Shown here: positions 1 to 8,800 of the stretch, in pieces
Position numbering within the stretch: the stretch's first letter is position 1
Layout: each line of letters starts with the position of its first letter
NCBI GenBank assembly: GCA_009787175.1
Contig: WRGM01000122.1
Location: 1 to 9,880 of the forward strand
Length of the DNA stretch: 9,880 nucleotides
Direction of reading: 5' to 3'
Source: Candidatus Bathycorpusculum fermentans
Lineage (GTDB): Archaea; Thermoproteota; Bathyarchaeia; Bathyarchaeales; Bathycorpusculaceae
Position numbers and translations under genes: made by a program
Notes under the pieces: generated by a model
Told to the model about the DNA's origin: nothing
Databases searched by the model: none
Seen by the model: only the letters and a program-made list of their open reading frames with translations

Positions 1-1011
1 GCAATCAATATCATAAAAGAGCTCCCGCAACCCCAAACAGAACTCTTTAGTCTCCACATAATCCTTCGATAAAGCTTCCGCCTCACGTAGCAAATGAGCC
101 CAACACCTCTGCAACCGATCTGAGAAACTGCTATACGCCTTATGCCCATCACACCCAATAAACCCACCAAAACTGGATCCTAGCACCTCATCCAACACCT
201 TCTTACCCCGACTACGGCGGACAACAAACAACGTACAAACAGATGTTGTAAACACCCAAAGCCAATAATTCACCCCATCCACCTTAACACTTGTCTCATC
301 AACATTAACCACAGGTGATGTGCGAATCTGCTCTATCACACCTTGATATTCCTGCTGTAGATCGTCACTCACTCTTTGGGTGATTTCAAAAGCTGTAGCA
401 GGAGACATGGGTAGACCATGTTGTTGCTCCATTTGTTCTGAGATTTTGTCAAAGGGTAGGCGCATGTCAAATTTCATAAGTACGGTTTGGGCCTGGGCGT
501 TTTTTCCAAAGATGCCCTGTGGGGGACAGTCGGGGTGGATATGGGTCTCTTTGTGGTTGCAGTTTGTGCATTCTGTGTGGATTTTTAGGTAGTCGATTAT
601 TTGTCGGTGTTGGCGGTTGGGGATTTCTTCGATTAGGCAGTGGTCTATGTGGGTTTCTTTTATGGTGGGTGCGTGGCAGCAACTGCAGGTAGTTTGTTTT
701 GAAGGAGTTATTATGGTGTTGGGTGTTTTTTGTTTTTGTCTTGTTTTGCCTTTGTGTCCTTTTGGTCTGCCGGGGTAGCGTTTTTGGTTTTGTGGTTTTG
801 TGGTTGTTGTGGCTGTTTGTCTGGTTGTTTTGTAGAGGCGCATGGATGGTGGGGTATTGGGGTTTTGGTATCGTGTTAGGGCGCGTGTGAGTCTGCATAT
901 TTCTGTTTTGAGGGTTTGGTTTTCTTTTTGGAGTTGTTTGAGTTTTGTGCAGGTTTGTTGGCAGCAGCAGTAGTTGTTTTGGTGGTGGTGTTGGTGGTGG
1001 AGGGTTGACAT
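1..1011 (-). CDS. IS66-like family DDE transposase, C-terminus beyond the window
   Basis: The frame is open from the ATG at 1011-1009 to the window edge (337 codons), without a stop inside. It is the transposase that cuts and joins the ends of its element. Visible layout: a His/Cys-rich start; a leucine-zipper-like coiled coil at about residues 18-45; the NPNTPPS and GRPKGHKG motifs at about 48-87, as in IS66 N-termini; a Cys-rich presumed zinc region with CSCC and CTNC at about 109-151; and the catalytic core. In the core, VNVDETSVKV places the first Asp at residue 238, followed by YWLWVF. GFIGCDGHKAY places the second Asp at 288, followed by CWAHLLREAEAL. The third acidic residue should lie off-window. 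The gene starts 10 bp after the DUF2080-like gene, so the two are probably co-transcribed. Codons end mostly in A or C over the first ~600 nt, then mostly in G or T. Family assignment is firm; subgroup is not. Confidence 0.88.
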   Translation of the reverse strand, partial: MSTLHHQHHHQNNYCCCQQTCTKLKQLQKENQTLKTEICRLTRALTRYQNPNTPPSMRLYKTTRQTATTTTKPQNQKRYPGRPKGHKGKTRQKQKTPNTIITPSKQTTCSCCHAPTIKETHIDHCLIEEIPNRQHRQIIDYLKIHTECTNCNHKETHIHPDCPPQGIFGKNAQAQTVLMKFDMRLPFDKISEQMEQQHGLPMSPATAFEITQRVSDDLQQEYQGVIEQIRTSPVVNVDETSVKVDGVNYWLWVFTTSVCTLFVVRRSRGKKVLDEVLGSSFGGFIGCDGHKAYSSFSDRLQRCWAHLLREAEALSKDYVETKEFCLGLRELFYDIDC

Positions 1012-1021
1012 GTTGGTGGTT

Positions 1022-1204
1022 TTATTGTGGTGTTTGTGTTGTTGTTTTGGGTAGTATGATGATGTAGGCTTGGTGTCCGATGTATTCTTTTGGGCAGCCT
1101 ATTTTTGCTCCGTTGCCTATGGGGGTTACTTTGCCTTGGTAGTATCCTGTTATGTTTGTTATTGTGAGTGTTGTTTGTGGGTTTTGTTGTTTTTGTCTTG
1201 GCAT
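1022..1204 (-). CDS. DUF2080-like transposase-associated small protein
   Basis: This is a 60-residue protein when started at MPRQ (ATG at 1204-1202). The core, with VTPIGNGAKIGCPKEYIG at about residues 26-43 followed by HQAYIIIL, matches my recollection of the DUF2080 family, small proteins encoded next to archaeal transposases, whose consensus resembles VTPFGNGAKV.CPKEYIG. The segment looks like a small AbrB-like or DNA-contacting beta fold, but its role in transposition is not established and I do not assign one. An upstream in-frame ATG at 1219 would add MYILH, but it sits only a few bases after the TATA-like box, so MPRQ is the better start and implies a leaderless or nearly leaderless mRNA. 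The IS66-like transposase follows 10 bp downstream. Confidence 0.75.
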   Translation of the reverse strand: MPRQKQQNPQTTLTITNITGYYQGKVTPIGNGAKIGCPKEYIGHQAYIIILPKTTTQTPQ

Positions 1205-1220
1205 ATGTAGTATATACATT

Positions 1221-1236
1221 ATTTATACTTATAAGG
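1221..1236 (-). promoter_or_regulatory. TATA-like archaeal promoter of the IS genes
   Basis: Read on the minus strand, CCTTATAAGTATAAAT contains two overlapping TATA-like cores about 20-28 nt before the MPRQ start codon. That is the spacing expected for TBP/TFB promoters giving a leaderless transcript. Assignment is by pattern and spacing only. Confidence 0.45.
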
Positions 1237-1252
1237 TTTTTGGCCACCAAAC

Positions 1253-1511
1253 ATTTAAAAATGATAGCGAGCCAAACACATACGAAAAAACGTTCAAAGC
1301 AAGGTGTAGTAATGCAGCAATCTAAAACACAATGCAACAACAATAACATAATAATAAGTCTAAATAACATCAAAACCGCAGGTTACATTCCCCTTAACAC
1401 ATTGCCTCTAACGGTTAAAAACGACAATAAACCACAAAAAACCTACTTACTACACAGGTTCAACGAAAAAAATTGTAAAACAATGATGATGAGCAGAAGA
1501 GTTGATGATTT
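1253..1511. other. Intergenic region between the IS66-like element and sbcD
   Basis: About 260 bp with no convincing gene. Frames crossing it are low-complexity, start inside the insertion sequence, and end at the sbcD start. The plus strand is markedly A/C-rich. TATA-like strings occur (TAAATA near 1361, TTAAAAAC near 1414, TTGTAAAA near 1473). The last lies about 35-40 nt before the sbcD ATG and is the best placed, but none is compelling. No clear Shine-Dalgarno precedes sbcD. Confidence 0.4.
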
Positions 1512-2669
1512 ATGAGGTTTTTACATTTATCTGATTTGCATATCGGTAAAATTGTACATAGTTTTTCCATGCTTGAAGAACAAAAACATGTTTTTCAACA
1601 AATACTTTGTTATGTACAATCAGAACAAGTTGACGCTGTCGTCATTGCAGGCGACATTTATGATCGCCCTATACCAGGAAATGAAGCCCTGCGAGTCTTT
1701 GACGACTTCCTAACAGAACTTGCCAACTACAACGTAACTGTTCTTTTAATTGCAGGTAATCATGATTCTCCGGATAGGATCTCTTACGCCAACCGTTTGC
1801 TCACAGACAAGCAATTATTTCTTTATGGGTCATTTAATGGTAAACTACAAAAAGTGACCCTAAACGACAAACACGGCAAAATAAATTTCTGGCTCCTACC
1901 CTTTATCAAACCCTTATCGGTGCAAGGTTTCTTTGAAGACCAACAAATTGAAAGTTATGATGACGCATTAGGAGCGGCACTTAAAACCGCTGACATCACC
2001 TATAATACACGCGACATTCTAGTCGCACACCAATTTTTCACTAAATCAGGAATTGAGCCTATTCGAAGCGACTCAGAACTAAACCCTGTGGGAGGGCTTG
2101 ACGCAATAAACACAAACCTAATTGAAAAATTTGACTACGTCGCACTTGGACATTTGCACGGAACACAAAAAGTCAACGCCGAACACATCAGATATGCGGG
2201 GTCACCTTTAAAGTATTCAGCTTCAGAAATCCAACAAACCAAATCCATACTCCTTGTAGAGATAAATGAGAAAAATAATCTAACCACAAAAACACTGCCC
2301 TTAACGCCTATTCATGATATGCGTGAAATTAAGGGAAAAATCGAAGAATTAACAAGCAACACTTTTTCCTCCCAAATCAATAAAGAAGATTATATGCATG
2401 TGATCTTAACTGATGAAGAAGAAGTTCTTGATCCGATGGAAAAAATTCGCAGTATCTACCCCAATGTTATGACCGTTAAACGTGAAAACTCTAAAACAAA
2501 CAACAATGCACTATTTGAGGTGCACCAAAATGCCGAGCAACAAACAACAACTCAGTTATCTATATATGAATTATTTAGTGAATTCTTTCTTGTTATCTGT
2601 GGTTCTGCTATGAGTCAAGAACAATCACGAATCGTAAAAGAACTATTAGAAACAGAGGGTGCTATCTAA
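1512..2669 (+). CDS. sbcD: SbcD, nuclease subunit of the SbcCD complex
   Basis: This is the Mre11-type metallophosphoesterase that forms the nuclease of SbcCD and, with ATP-driven SbcC, cleaves hairpins, protein-blocked ends and double-strand ends. The 385 aa match the usual SbcD length. The two-metal active site is complete: D8 and H10 in SDLHIG, D48 in GDIYDRP, N83-H84-D85 in GNHDSPDR, H173 in VAHQF, and H214/H216 in LGHLHG. The following YAGSPLKYSASEI is characteristic of bacterial-type SbcD rather than archaeal Mre11. The start MRFLHLSDLHIG is the canonical N-terminus. The stop TAA shares its last base with the ATG of sbcC, so the two are translationally coupled. Most archaea instead carry Mre11-Rad50 beside HerA-NurA; here the bacterial-style pair stands alone, which suggests old lateral transfer (inference). 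Confidence 0.95.
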   Translation: MRFLHLSDLHIGKIVHSFSMLEEQKHVFQQILCYVQSEQVDAVVIAGDIYDRPIPGNEALRVFDDFLTELANYNVTVLLIAGNHDSPDRISYANRLLTDKQLFLYGSFNGKLQKVTLNDKHGKINFWLLPFIKPLSVQGFFEDQQIESYDDALGAALKTADITYNTRDILVAHQFFTKSGIEPIRSDSELNPVGGLDAINTNLIEKFDYVALGHLHGTQKVNAEHIRYAGSPLKYSASEIQQTKSILLVEINEKNNLTTKTLPLTPIHDMREIKGKIEELTSNTFSSQINKEDYMHVILTDEEEVLDPMEKIRSIYPNVMTVKRENSKTNNNALFEVHQNAEQQTTTQLSIYELFSEFFLVICGSAMSQEQSRIVKELLETEGAI

Positions 2670-5600
2670 TGAAACCCCTAAAATTAACCATGAGCGCCTT
2701 TGGCTCCTACGCAGGAACAGAAATCATAGATTTTACTGCCCTTGGCACCAATGGGCTGTATCTAATTACCGGTGAGACGGGCGCAGGCAAAACAACAATT
2801 TTTGACGCCATATCCTTTGCCTTGTTTGGGGAAGCAAGTGGTAAAACACGTGACAAATGTCAAATGTTACGCTCAGATTTTGCAAAAGAAAAAACCAAAA
2901 CTTGTGTAGAACTCGAATTCTTATCTAAAGACAAAAAATACAAAATAAAAAGAACTATAAAAGAAAAAGGTCAAGACGCTGACCTCATCCTACCAGACGG
3001 CAAATTAGTTAGCGGTAAACGTAACATTAATTCCCAAATCGCTGAAGTAGTAGGGCTTGATCGGGATCAGTTTGCACAAATCGTAATGATAGCACAAAAC
3101 GATTTCCTCAGATTTCTACAAAGCAACACCGATGAACGATCAAAGATACTACGACGCATATTTGGTACAGAATCCTTAAAACAATTCCAAGAACAACTCA
3201 AAGAACTTGCAAAGAAAAAAGAAGACGAACGAAAACTAATTCTTCACGAATTCAACCGCTATAATGTTGATGTTTACAAACGAAACGAAAAGTTTACCGA
3301 ATGGGAAACACAAATCCAAACAGACAAAGCAGAACTAAAAACAGCAAACCAACAACTTGAAGAATATAACAAACAAGAACTCACCTTAGCTACAGATCTT
3401 GCCATAGCTGAAGACTTGTACAAAAAATTTGAAAAACTCACCCAAACCAGATTAGAACTCGATGAGCATAACACAAAAGCAGAAGATATAGCAAACACAA
3501 AAACCTGCGTCTATCGTGGAGAAATAGCTCTCCATAAAGTAAAACCGCTATTTGATGAAGCAAAAAAAACAGCAATTAACTATACACAAGCACAACGTGA
3601 TCTTACAGATGCCAAACAACAAGAAACAGCCGCCAACACTGAATTAGAACAAACAATCCACGTCATCGAAACCTTGCCACCTCTGGACAAAGCACAAAAC
3701 GCCTTTAACACCTTACTAAAAGAATGGGAAAAAGAAACAGAAAAACAAAAACAACTAACCACACTACAAACAAATCGAGACGAAATTGTAGATAAACAAA
3801 ACCAGTTAAACAAAGCCCAGCAAGAATTTACAATCACTTGTGATGAACTACAAAATTTACCATCTATTGAAGAGTATCAAACTGAACTTGACCATACCAG
3901 AACAAATTGGAAAACTGAAACAGATAAACTAACAAAATTATCAACTCTACAGAAAGATCTTGCCTTAATTACCAACAAACAAACTACCTTTAATCAAGAG
4001 CAAAAAACGTTTGAAGAGCTTAATGATGCTTTCAATAAAATTGATAAACAATATCGTTTAGTGGAGGAGGCGTTTCTTTGCAATCAAGCAGGTATTATCG
4101 CCGATAAACTATTAGAGGGCAAACCTTGTCCCGTTTGCGGCTCAACCAATCACCCGATGCCTGCTAAACTATCTGATAATAACATTACAGAAAAAGCACG
4201 TAAAACGGCCAATACTAATAAAGAGAAAGCCCAATCAAAACGTGAAAAAGCATCCTTAAAGTATAAAGAATTGGAAAGTGAACTTATCACGTTAATAAAC
4301 CGGTTTAACGCTGACCTTTCACCCTTTATTGCTGAGGCAACAATTGAAACAGCAACAACTCTATTGCCCGAAATAATCAGCACAACACAATCAACCGTTA
4401 ACACACTTTACGAAAAGAAACTTTTCACTGAACAAAAACTCTTGGAACTTAGAACAAAAACTGAAAAAACAACAAGTAAACACAATGAACTAAAACTTTC
4501 TGTTGAATCACTAAAAAGTGAAATCAAACCGATACTTAAGCGGTTTATAAGCGATTTATCCGAATTTATTCCAAACGCCAAATGGGAAACCTGTGAGACC
4601 AAACTTACAGAGTTACTTGCTCAAACACAAACATTAGTAAATGAATTAACTACTCGCAAGATGGGTGATGAGGCAGCACTTGATGAGCTTTCTAATAGTT
4701 GGGATTCTACAACTAAACGAAACATAGCCGCTAAGTCTGCAGTGGAGTCTGCTCAAACGCGAGTAAAAGAACGCACTACAACCGAACAAAAATCCTTAAA
4801 ACTTTGTGAGAAGGCACAAACAGCCTATCAGATAGTTCTGCAAGAAAACGGGTTTGTTGATGAAGCAGAATATACCATTTCACTTATAACTGAAAACAAG
4901 TTGGTTGAACTAAACAAACAGATAACAGATTATGAGAAAAAGGGCGATCAACTTGTTCGGGATATTGATCGTTTAGAGGGTGAAACTATTGATAAAGAGC
5001 AGCCTAACATTGAAAAATTATTAGCCGACACAGAAGCAGTGCAAGTTAAATCAAAGAACTTACGCAATAGACGTGATGAGATTAACATTCGATTAAGTAA
5101 CACCGAGACAGATCTTAAAAAGCTTCGTTGTGCTGCAGCTGATTTTGAGAAAAATGAGAAAACCTTTGCTACAGTTAAGCAGTTGTCTGATACTGCAAAT
5201 GGTAAAGATACGGTTAATGGTAGTAGGCTTGATTTTGAAACTTTTGCGCAAAGAGCCTATTTTGAACGGGTGCTTTGTGCAGCTAATCAGCGGTTAAGGT
5301 TGATGAGTCAGGGTCGCTATTCTTTTCTGCGAAAAACTGATAGTGATGATGGGCGTAAAAAGATGGGGTTAGATATTGAGGTGTTAGATGCTTATACGGG
5401 TAAGACACGGTCTGCGGGTAGTCTTTCGGGTGGGGAATCGTTTATGGCGTCGCTTTCTTTGGCTTTGGGTTTGTCTGATGTTGTGCAACAAAATGCTGGT
5501 GGGGTTCATTTGGATGCAATGTTTATTGATGAAGGGTTTGGTTCTTTGGATGCTGAGGCTTTAGAACTTGCCATACGAACCCTGTCTGACATTGCGGGTG

Positions 5601-5713
5601 GAAACCGCATAATTGGCATAATTTCACATGTTACCGAACTAAGCGAACGCATTGACAAACAAGTCTATGTCAAAAAAACAACAGCTGGAAGCACTATAAC
5701 CGTAAAAACATAA
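2669..5713 (+). CDS. sbcC: SbcC, Rad50/SMC-like ATPase subunit of SbcCD
   Basis: This is the ABC/SMC-family ATPase that clamps DNA ends and gates SbcD. The 1014 aa fit the SbcC family. The N-terminal ATPase half has Walker A GETGAGKTT (G35-T43) and the Q-loop residue Q143 in IAQNDF. Long Lys/Glu/Gln/Thr-rich coiled coils run from about residue 165 to 480 and again from 500 to 830. The zinc hook that dimerises complexes is CPVC, C487 and C490, in the middle. The C-terminal half carries the signature SLSGGES (S918-S924), Walker B ending in D954-E955, D-loop GSLD (958-961) and H-loop H987 in ISHVTE. All ATPase motifs are intact, so the protein should be active. GAGGGTG lies about 10 nt before the ATG as a possible ribosome binding site. 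Between about 5110 and 5560 codons end almost only in G or T, unlike the A/C-ending codons before and after. Confidence 0.95.
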   Translation: MKPLKLTMSAFGSYAGTEIIDFTALGTNGLYLITGETGAGKTTIFDAISFALFGEASGKTRDKCQMLRSDFAKEKTKTCVELEFLSKDKKYKIKRTIKEKGQDADLILPDGKLVSGKRNINSQIAEVVGLDRDQFAQIVMIAQNDFLRFLQSNTDERSKILRRIFGTESLKQFQEQLKELAKKKEDERKLILHEFNRYNVDVYKRNEKFTEWETQIQTDKAELKTANQQLEEYNKQELTLATDLAIAEDLYKKFEKLTQTRLELDEHNTKAEDIANTKTCVYRGEIALHKVKPLFDEAKKTAINYTQAQRDLTDAKQQETAANTELEQTIHVIETLPPLDKAQNAFNTLLKEWEKETEKQKQLTTLQTNRDEIVDKQNQLNKAQQEFTITCDELQNLPSIEEYQTELDHTRTNWKTETDKLTKLSTLQKDLALITNKQTTFNQEQKTFEELNDAFNKIDKQYRLVEEAFLCNQAGIIADKLLEGKPCPVCGSTNHPMPAKLSDNNITEKARKTANTNKEKAQSKREKASLKYKELESELITLINRFNADLSPFIAEATIETATTLLPEIISTTQSTVNTLYEKKLFTEQKLLELRTKTEKTTSKHNELKLSVESLKSEIKPILKRFISDLSEFIPNAKWETCETKLTELLAQTQTLVNELTTRKMGDEAALDELSNSWDSTTKRNIAAKSAVESAQTRVKERTTTEQKSLKLCEKAQTAYQIVLQENGFVDEAEYTISLITENKLVELNKQITDYEKKGDQLVRDIDRLEGETIDKEQPNIEKLLADTEAVQVKSKNLRNRRDEINIRLSNTETDLKKLRCAAADFEKNEKTFATVKQLSDTANGKDTVNGSRLDFETFAQRAYFERVLCAANQRLRLMSQGRYSFLRKTDSDDGRKKMGLDIEVLDAYTGKTRSAGSLSGGESFMASLSLALGLSDVVQQNAGGVHLDAMFIDEGFGSLDAEALELAIRTLSDIAGGNRIIGIISHVTELSERIDKQVYVKKTTAGSTITVKT

Positions 5714-5723
5714 GTCGTCATCG

Positions 5724-5735
5724 CTCTTTCTTTTT
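5724..5735 (+). terminator. T-rich terminator after sbcC
   Basis: CTCTTTCTTTTT begins 10 bp past the sbcC stop and a second T-rich run (about 5802-5815) follows before the convergent gene. Archaeal RNA polymerase terminates at oligo-T tracts without needing a hairpin, so these are plausible stops for the sbcDC transcript. Pattern-based only. Confidence 0.4.
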
Positions 5736-5813
5736 GGGTAAATGCAACTATATAGAACAAAGCAGTCGTCTAATCGTGCAAAGGGTCAAATCATTTCACA
5801 ATTCTTTGTCTTT

Positions 5814-8800
5814 TTAGTCGCATAAGCATTTGTAGTCACATTGGTAGCATTCCCAGGATCCTTTTTTAGGAGTGAATTCGGCATCATTGATTTTCCTAGT
5901 TATTTCCTGTATTTCCACTTGTATAGCTTCAATAGCCTGCTCTTCAGGAGCAAAAAATATTTTCTTATTCGACCGCAAAAACCACTCCCCAACTTTTAAT
6001 TGACTATTACTACCATACATACCCCTAGCTGCGAGAGCGTAAACTAGTAATTGTATGTCTTTTTTAAGTTCATTTTGTGAAGGTACACTCTTACTTGTCT
6101 TATAATCGATAACCGTAAAACCAGACTCATCTTTATCAATACGATCAATTCTACCTCTAATACGCACCTCACCAATAGCAGTCTCAAACCACCGCTCAAT
6201 ATCCACGATCTCTGATTTACTCTTATTTTGTTCCTCTATGAAAACTTTCAAAATCTCTTTGGCTTCCGCATAGTCTCTTTGTTCATCAAGCTTTGACTGG
6301 TAACCCTCAGGATTCCAAAACTTAGCCAACAACTCCTCAGCAAGAACCACATCAACCCTTTGCCCTTCTTTTTGCATCCTTGTCAATTGCTCTGCAATAT
6401 TGTGTACTGTTGAGCCGAAATCAAAATAGTATCGTGAACGCTCAGGAATTTTCATTACGTGGCGGTATTGGTATAGGCGTGGACATTTTTGGTAACTAGT
6501 AAATTGGGATACACTAAACACGTGATCCATAGGAACCGTTAAGGGTTTTTTGTTTAACGCTTCAAGTACCGAGTAGTTTGGTTCTTTGATTTTGTTGATT
6601 ATTTCAGTTTGTATGTCCAAGTCTTTGTCATTTGATTTAGCAAAGAGGAGCAGGTTTTCTATAGCTTCTGTATAGCGGTGAGTGGTTAGGTTTGCTATTA
6701 CTTGTTGGAGTAGCTCTGTTTTTAGTTGATTATCGGCAGTGGTTACTATTTCTTCTGCTATGTTTGTTTCGTCTGTTTTTTGTTGGGGGTCTATTTGTTG
6801 GAAGTCAATATCTTCTTTGTTTTGTTGGTAGTTGATTTCTTGTAGGAATTTTGAGGGTTTGGAGTCGGTTTTGTTTTCGCCGTAGCGTTTAGCGTAGGTT
6901 ATGAATAGTTTTTCTTCTGCTCGGGTTAGGGCTACGTAGAAGAGTCGGCGTTCTTCTTGTAGGTGTAATTCTTTATCTTCATGTTCAGATTGTACCCCTT
7001 TTAGTAGTTCTTTGGGTATGGTGAATTTGTCTCTTTGATAGGTGGTGGGTATTTTGCGTTCGTTTACGTCGGGGATGATGACGACGGGGTATTGCATGCC
7101 TTTTACGCTATGGATTGTGGATATTACTATGGCTTGTTTGCTTGGGTCTTCTTCTTGGATTTTAAAGTTTGATGCAAAAGATAGGTAATCGGTAAAGTCT
7201 TCTAAACTGCTTTCTGGGTATATGTGGTTGAATTCTTCTACAAACTCGTAGAATTGGTTTATTAGGTGTATGTTGCGGGTGTTTTTTAGGGCTATTTCAT
7301 ATTTGTAGAGTTCTTGTTCAAAAAGTAAATTGTGTAAAAGTTCAAGGGGGCGGAGTCTTGTTTTGTCTTTTAGTATGTTTTGGATGGTTTGTTTGACTGT
7401 TAGAAATTTGAGTTTGTCTATGTTTATTTTGTTTATGTGTTCAAAGGTTTCGTATAGGGAAAGGTTGTTTTGGTCTGCGTAGTGGGTGAATCTGCATATA
7501 TCGACTGGTTTTATGTCATAGTTGTGTCTGTTTAGGATTCGTATGATTTCGGCGTTATTTGCTAGGGGGTTATTACTTATTTTTAGAAGTGCTGTTATGT
7601 CTTTTATTATGGGTTCTTGGAAGAAGCCGGTTTCGCCTACAAAGTTGAAGGGTATACCTTGTTTTCTAAATGCTTTTATTATGGGTTCGGCGGTTGCTTT
7701 TCGTCTGCAAAGTATGGCTATGCTTTGTGGTGAATATTTTTTTAAGAGTTGTTTGGTGGTTGTTAGGATATAGTTTGCTTGTGCGGTGTCGTTTGGGGTT
7801 TCAGTGATGGTTATTTTTTCGCCGTCGGGGTTGTTTGTGAACATGTTTTTTATGGTTCGTTGCGGACTGTTTTGTATTAGGGTGTTGGCGGTGGCTACGA
7901 TTTTTTTGGTGCTGCGATAGTTTTGTTCTAAGGTTTTTTCGATAAAGTTTGGAAAGATTTTTTTGAATTCAGCTATGTTTGTTAGGTGGGCTCCTCGAAA
8001 TTTGTATATGCTTTGATCGTCATCTCCGACTACTGTTAGGTGACCGTGTTTTTGTGCAATTAAGCTGACTATTTGGAGTTGTATATAGTTGGTGTCTTGG
8101 AATTCATCCACTATTATGTATTTGAACTTCTTTTGATATTTGTGCAGAATTAAGGGCTTATTTTTTAGTAGGCTGTAGACTGCGTGGAGCATGTCGCCAA
8201 AGTCTATCATGTTGTTTTGAATTTTGTAGTTTTCGTAGGCTTGATAAATTTTTAGCATATCTTCTAAACTGTTTAACTCATCTTGTCTTTCTTCTTCATC
8301 TTCGTTATCTTCTTCTGTGGTTGTGGTTGTGGCTTGGGATTTTTTGTGGATTTGGATGTATTGTTGTAGGTCCTTGGGAGTTATGGCTTCGTCTTTGCAT
8401 CGAGAGATAAAATTTTTCATCTCTTCGGCTAAGGTGTAGGGTTCATGATTAAATTCTAAATGCTCTATGCCAAAATTGTTAATGTTTTTTGTTAAATAAA
8501 CTAATTGTGTAGTGTCTGTAATAATTTTAAAGTTGGAATTTAATTTTGTGCTAAGGATGTTGTCTTGTATTACTTGTTTGCAGAAAGAGTGAAATGTGGA
8601 AATGTATATATCTTCTGAACTATTTAGCAAGCTGGTTACTCTTACTTTTAGTTCTTCGGCTGCTTTTTGATTAAATGTTAAGGCCAGTATGCTTTCAGGG
8701 TTTAGACCGTTAGCAATTAGATAGGCTATTTTACTTGTCACCGTCATGGTTTTTCCTGAACCAGCACCAGCAATTATCAAAAGAGACCTATCAATTTCCT

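Larger units (their letters stand above)
1..1252 (-). mobile_element. IS66-like insertion sequence, left part outside the window
   Basis: The segment holds two minus-strand genes that belong together in archaeal insertion sequences: a small DUF2080-like protein and an IS66-like DDE transposase. The right boundary is uncertain. I place it near 1252 because a TATA-like promoter (1221-1236) and an imperfect TTTGG/CCAAA hairpin (1239-1251) lie just upstream of the first gene and nothing recognisable as the element follows. The other terminus is off the window, so terminal inverted repeats and a target duplication cannot be checked. Confidence 0.6.

Noticed and set aside
380..890. Two plus-strand Cys/Trp/Phe/Val-rich frames that could be taken for membrane peptides
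   Set aside because: Antisense to the transposase; their hydrophobicity comes from the G/T-rich strand.
467..898. Minus-strand 143-codon frame inside the transposase
   Set aside because: Out-of-frame shadow of the IS66-like transposase, rich in His/Pro/Asn/Thr with no domain.
876..1373. Minus-strand 165-codon frame across the IS genes
   Set aside because: Thr/Asn/Lys-rich translation typical of an A/C-rich strand read out of frame; the overlapping DUF2080-like and transposase frames carry real motifs.
1168..1515. Plus-strand 115-codon frame running into the sbcD start
   Set aside because: It begins inside the DUF2080-like gene on the other strand, is low-complexity after the first third, and shows no family motif.
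1512..2669. Archaeal Mre11 rather than SbcD
   Set aside because: The YAGSPLKYSASEI segment, overall length and pairing with a CPVC-hook SbcC lacking Rad50 neighbours HerA/NurA fit SbcD better.
5714..5813. Small gene or RNA between sbcC and the helicase
   Set aside because: Only about 100 bp with T-rich terminator-like tracts and no frame or stable structure.
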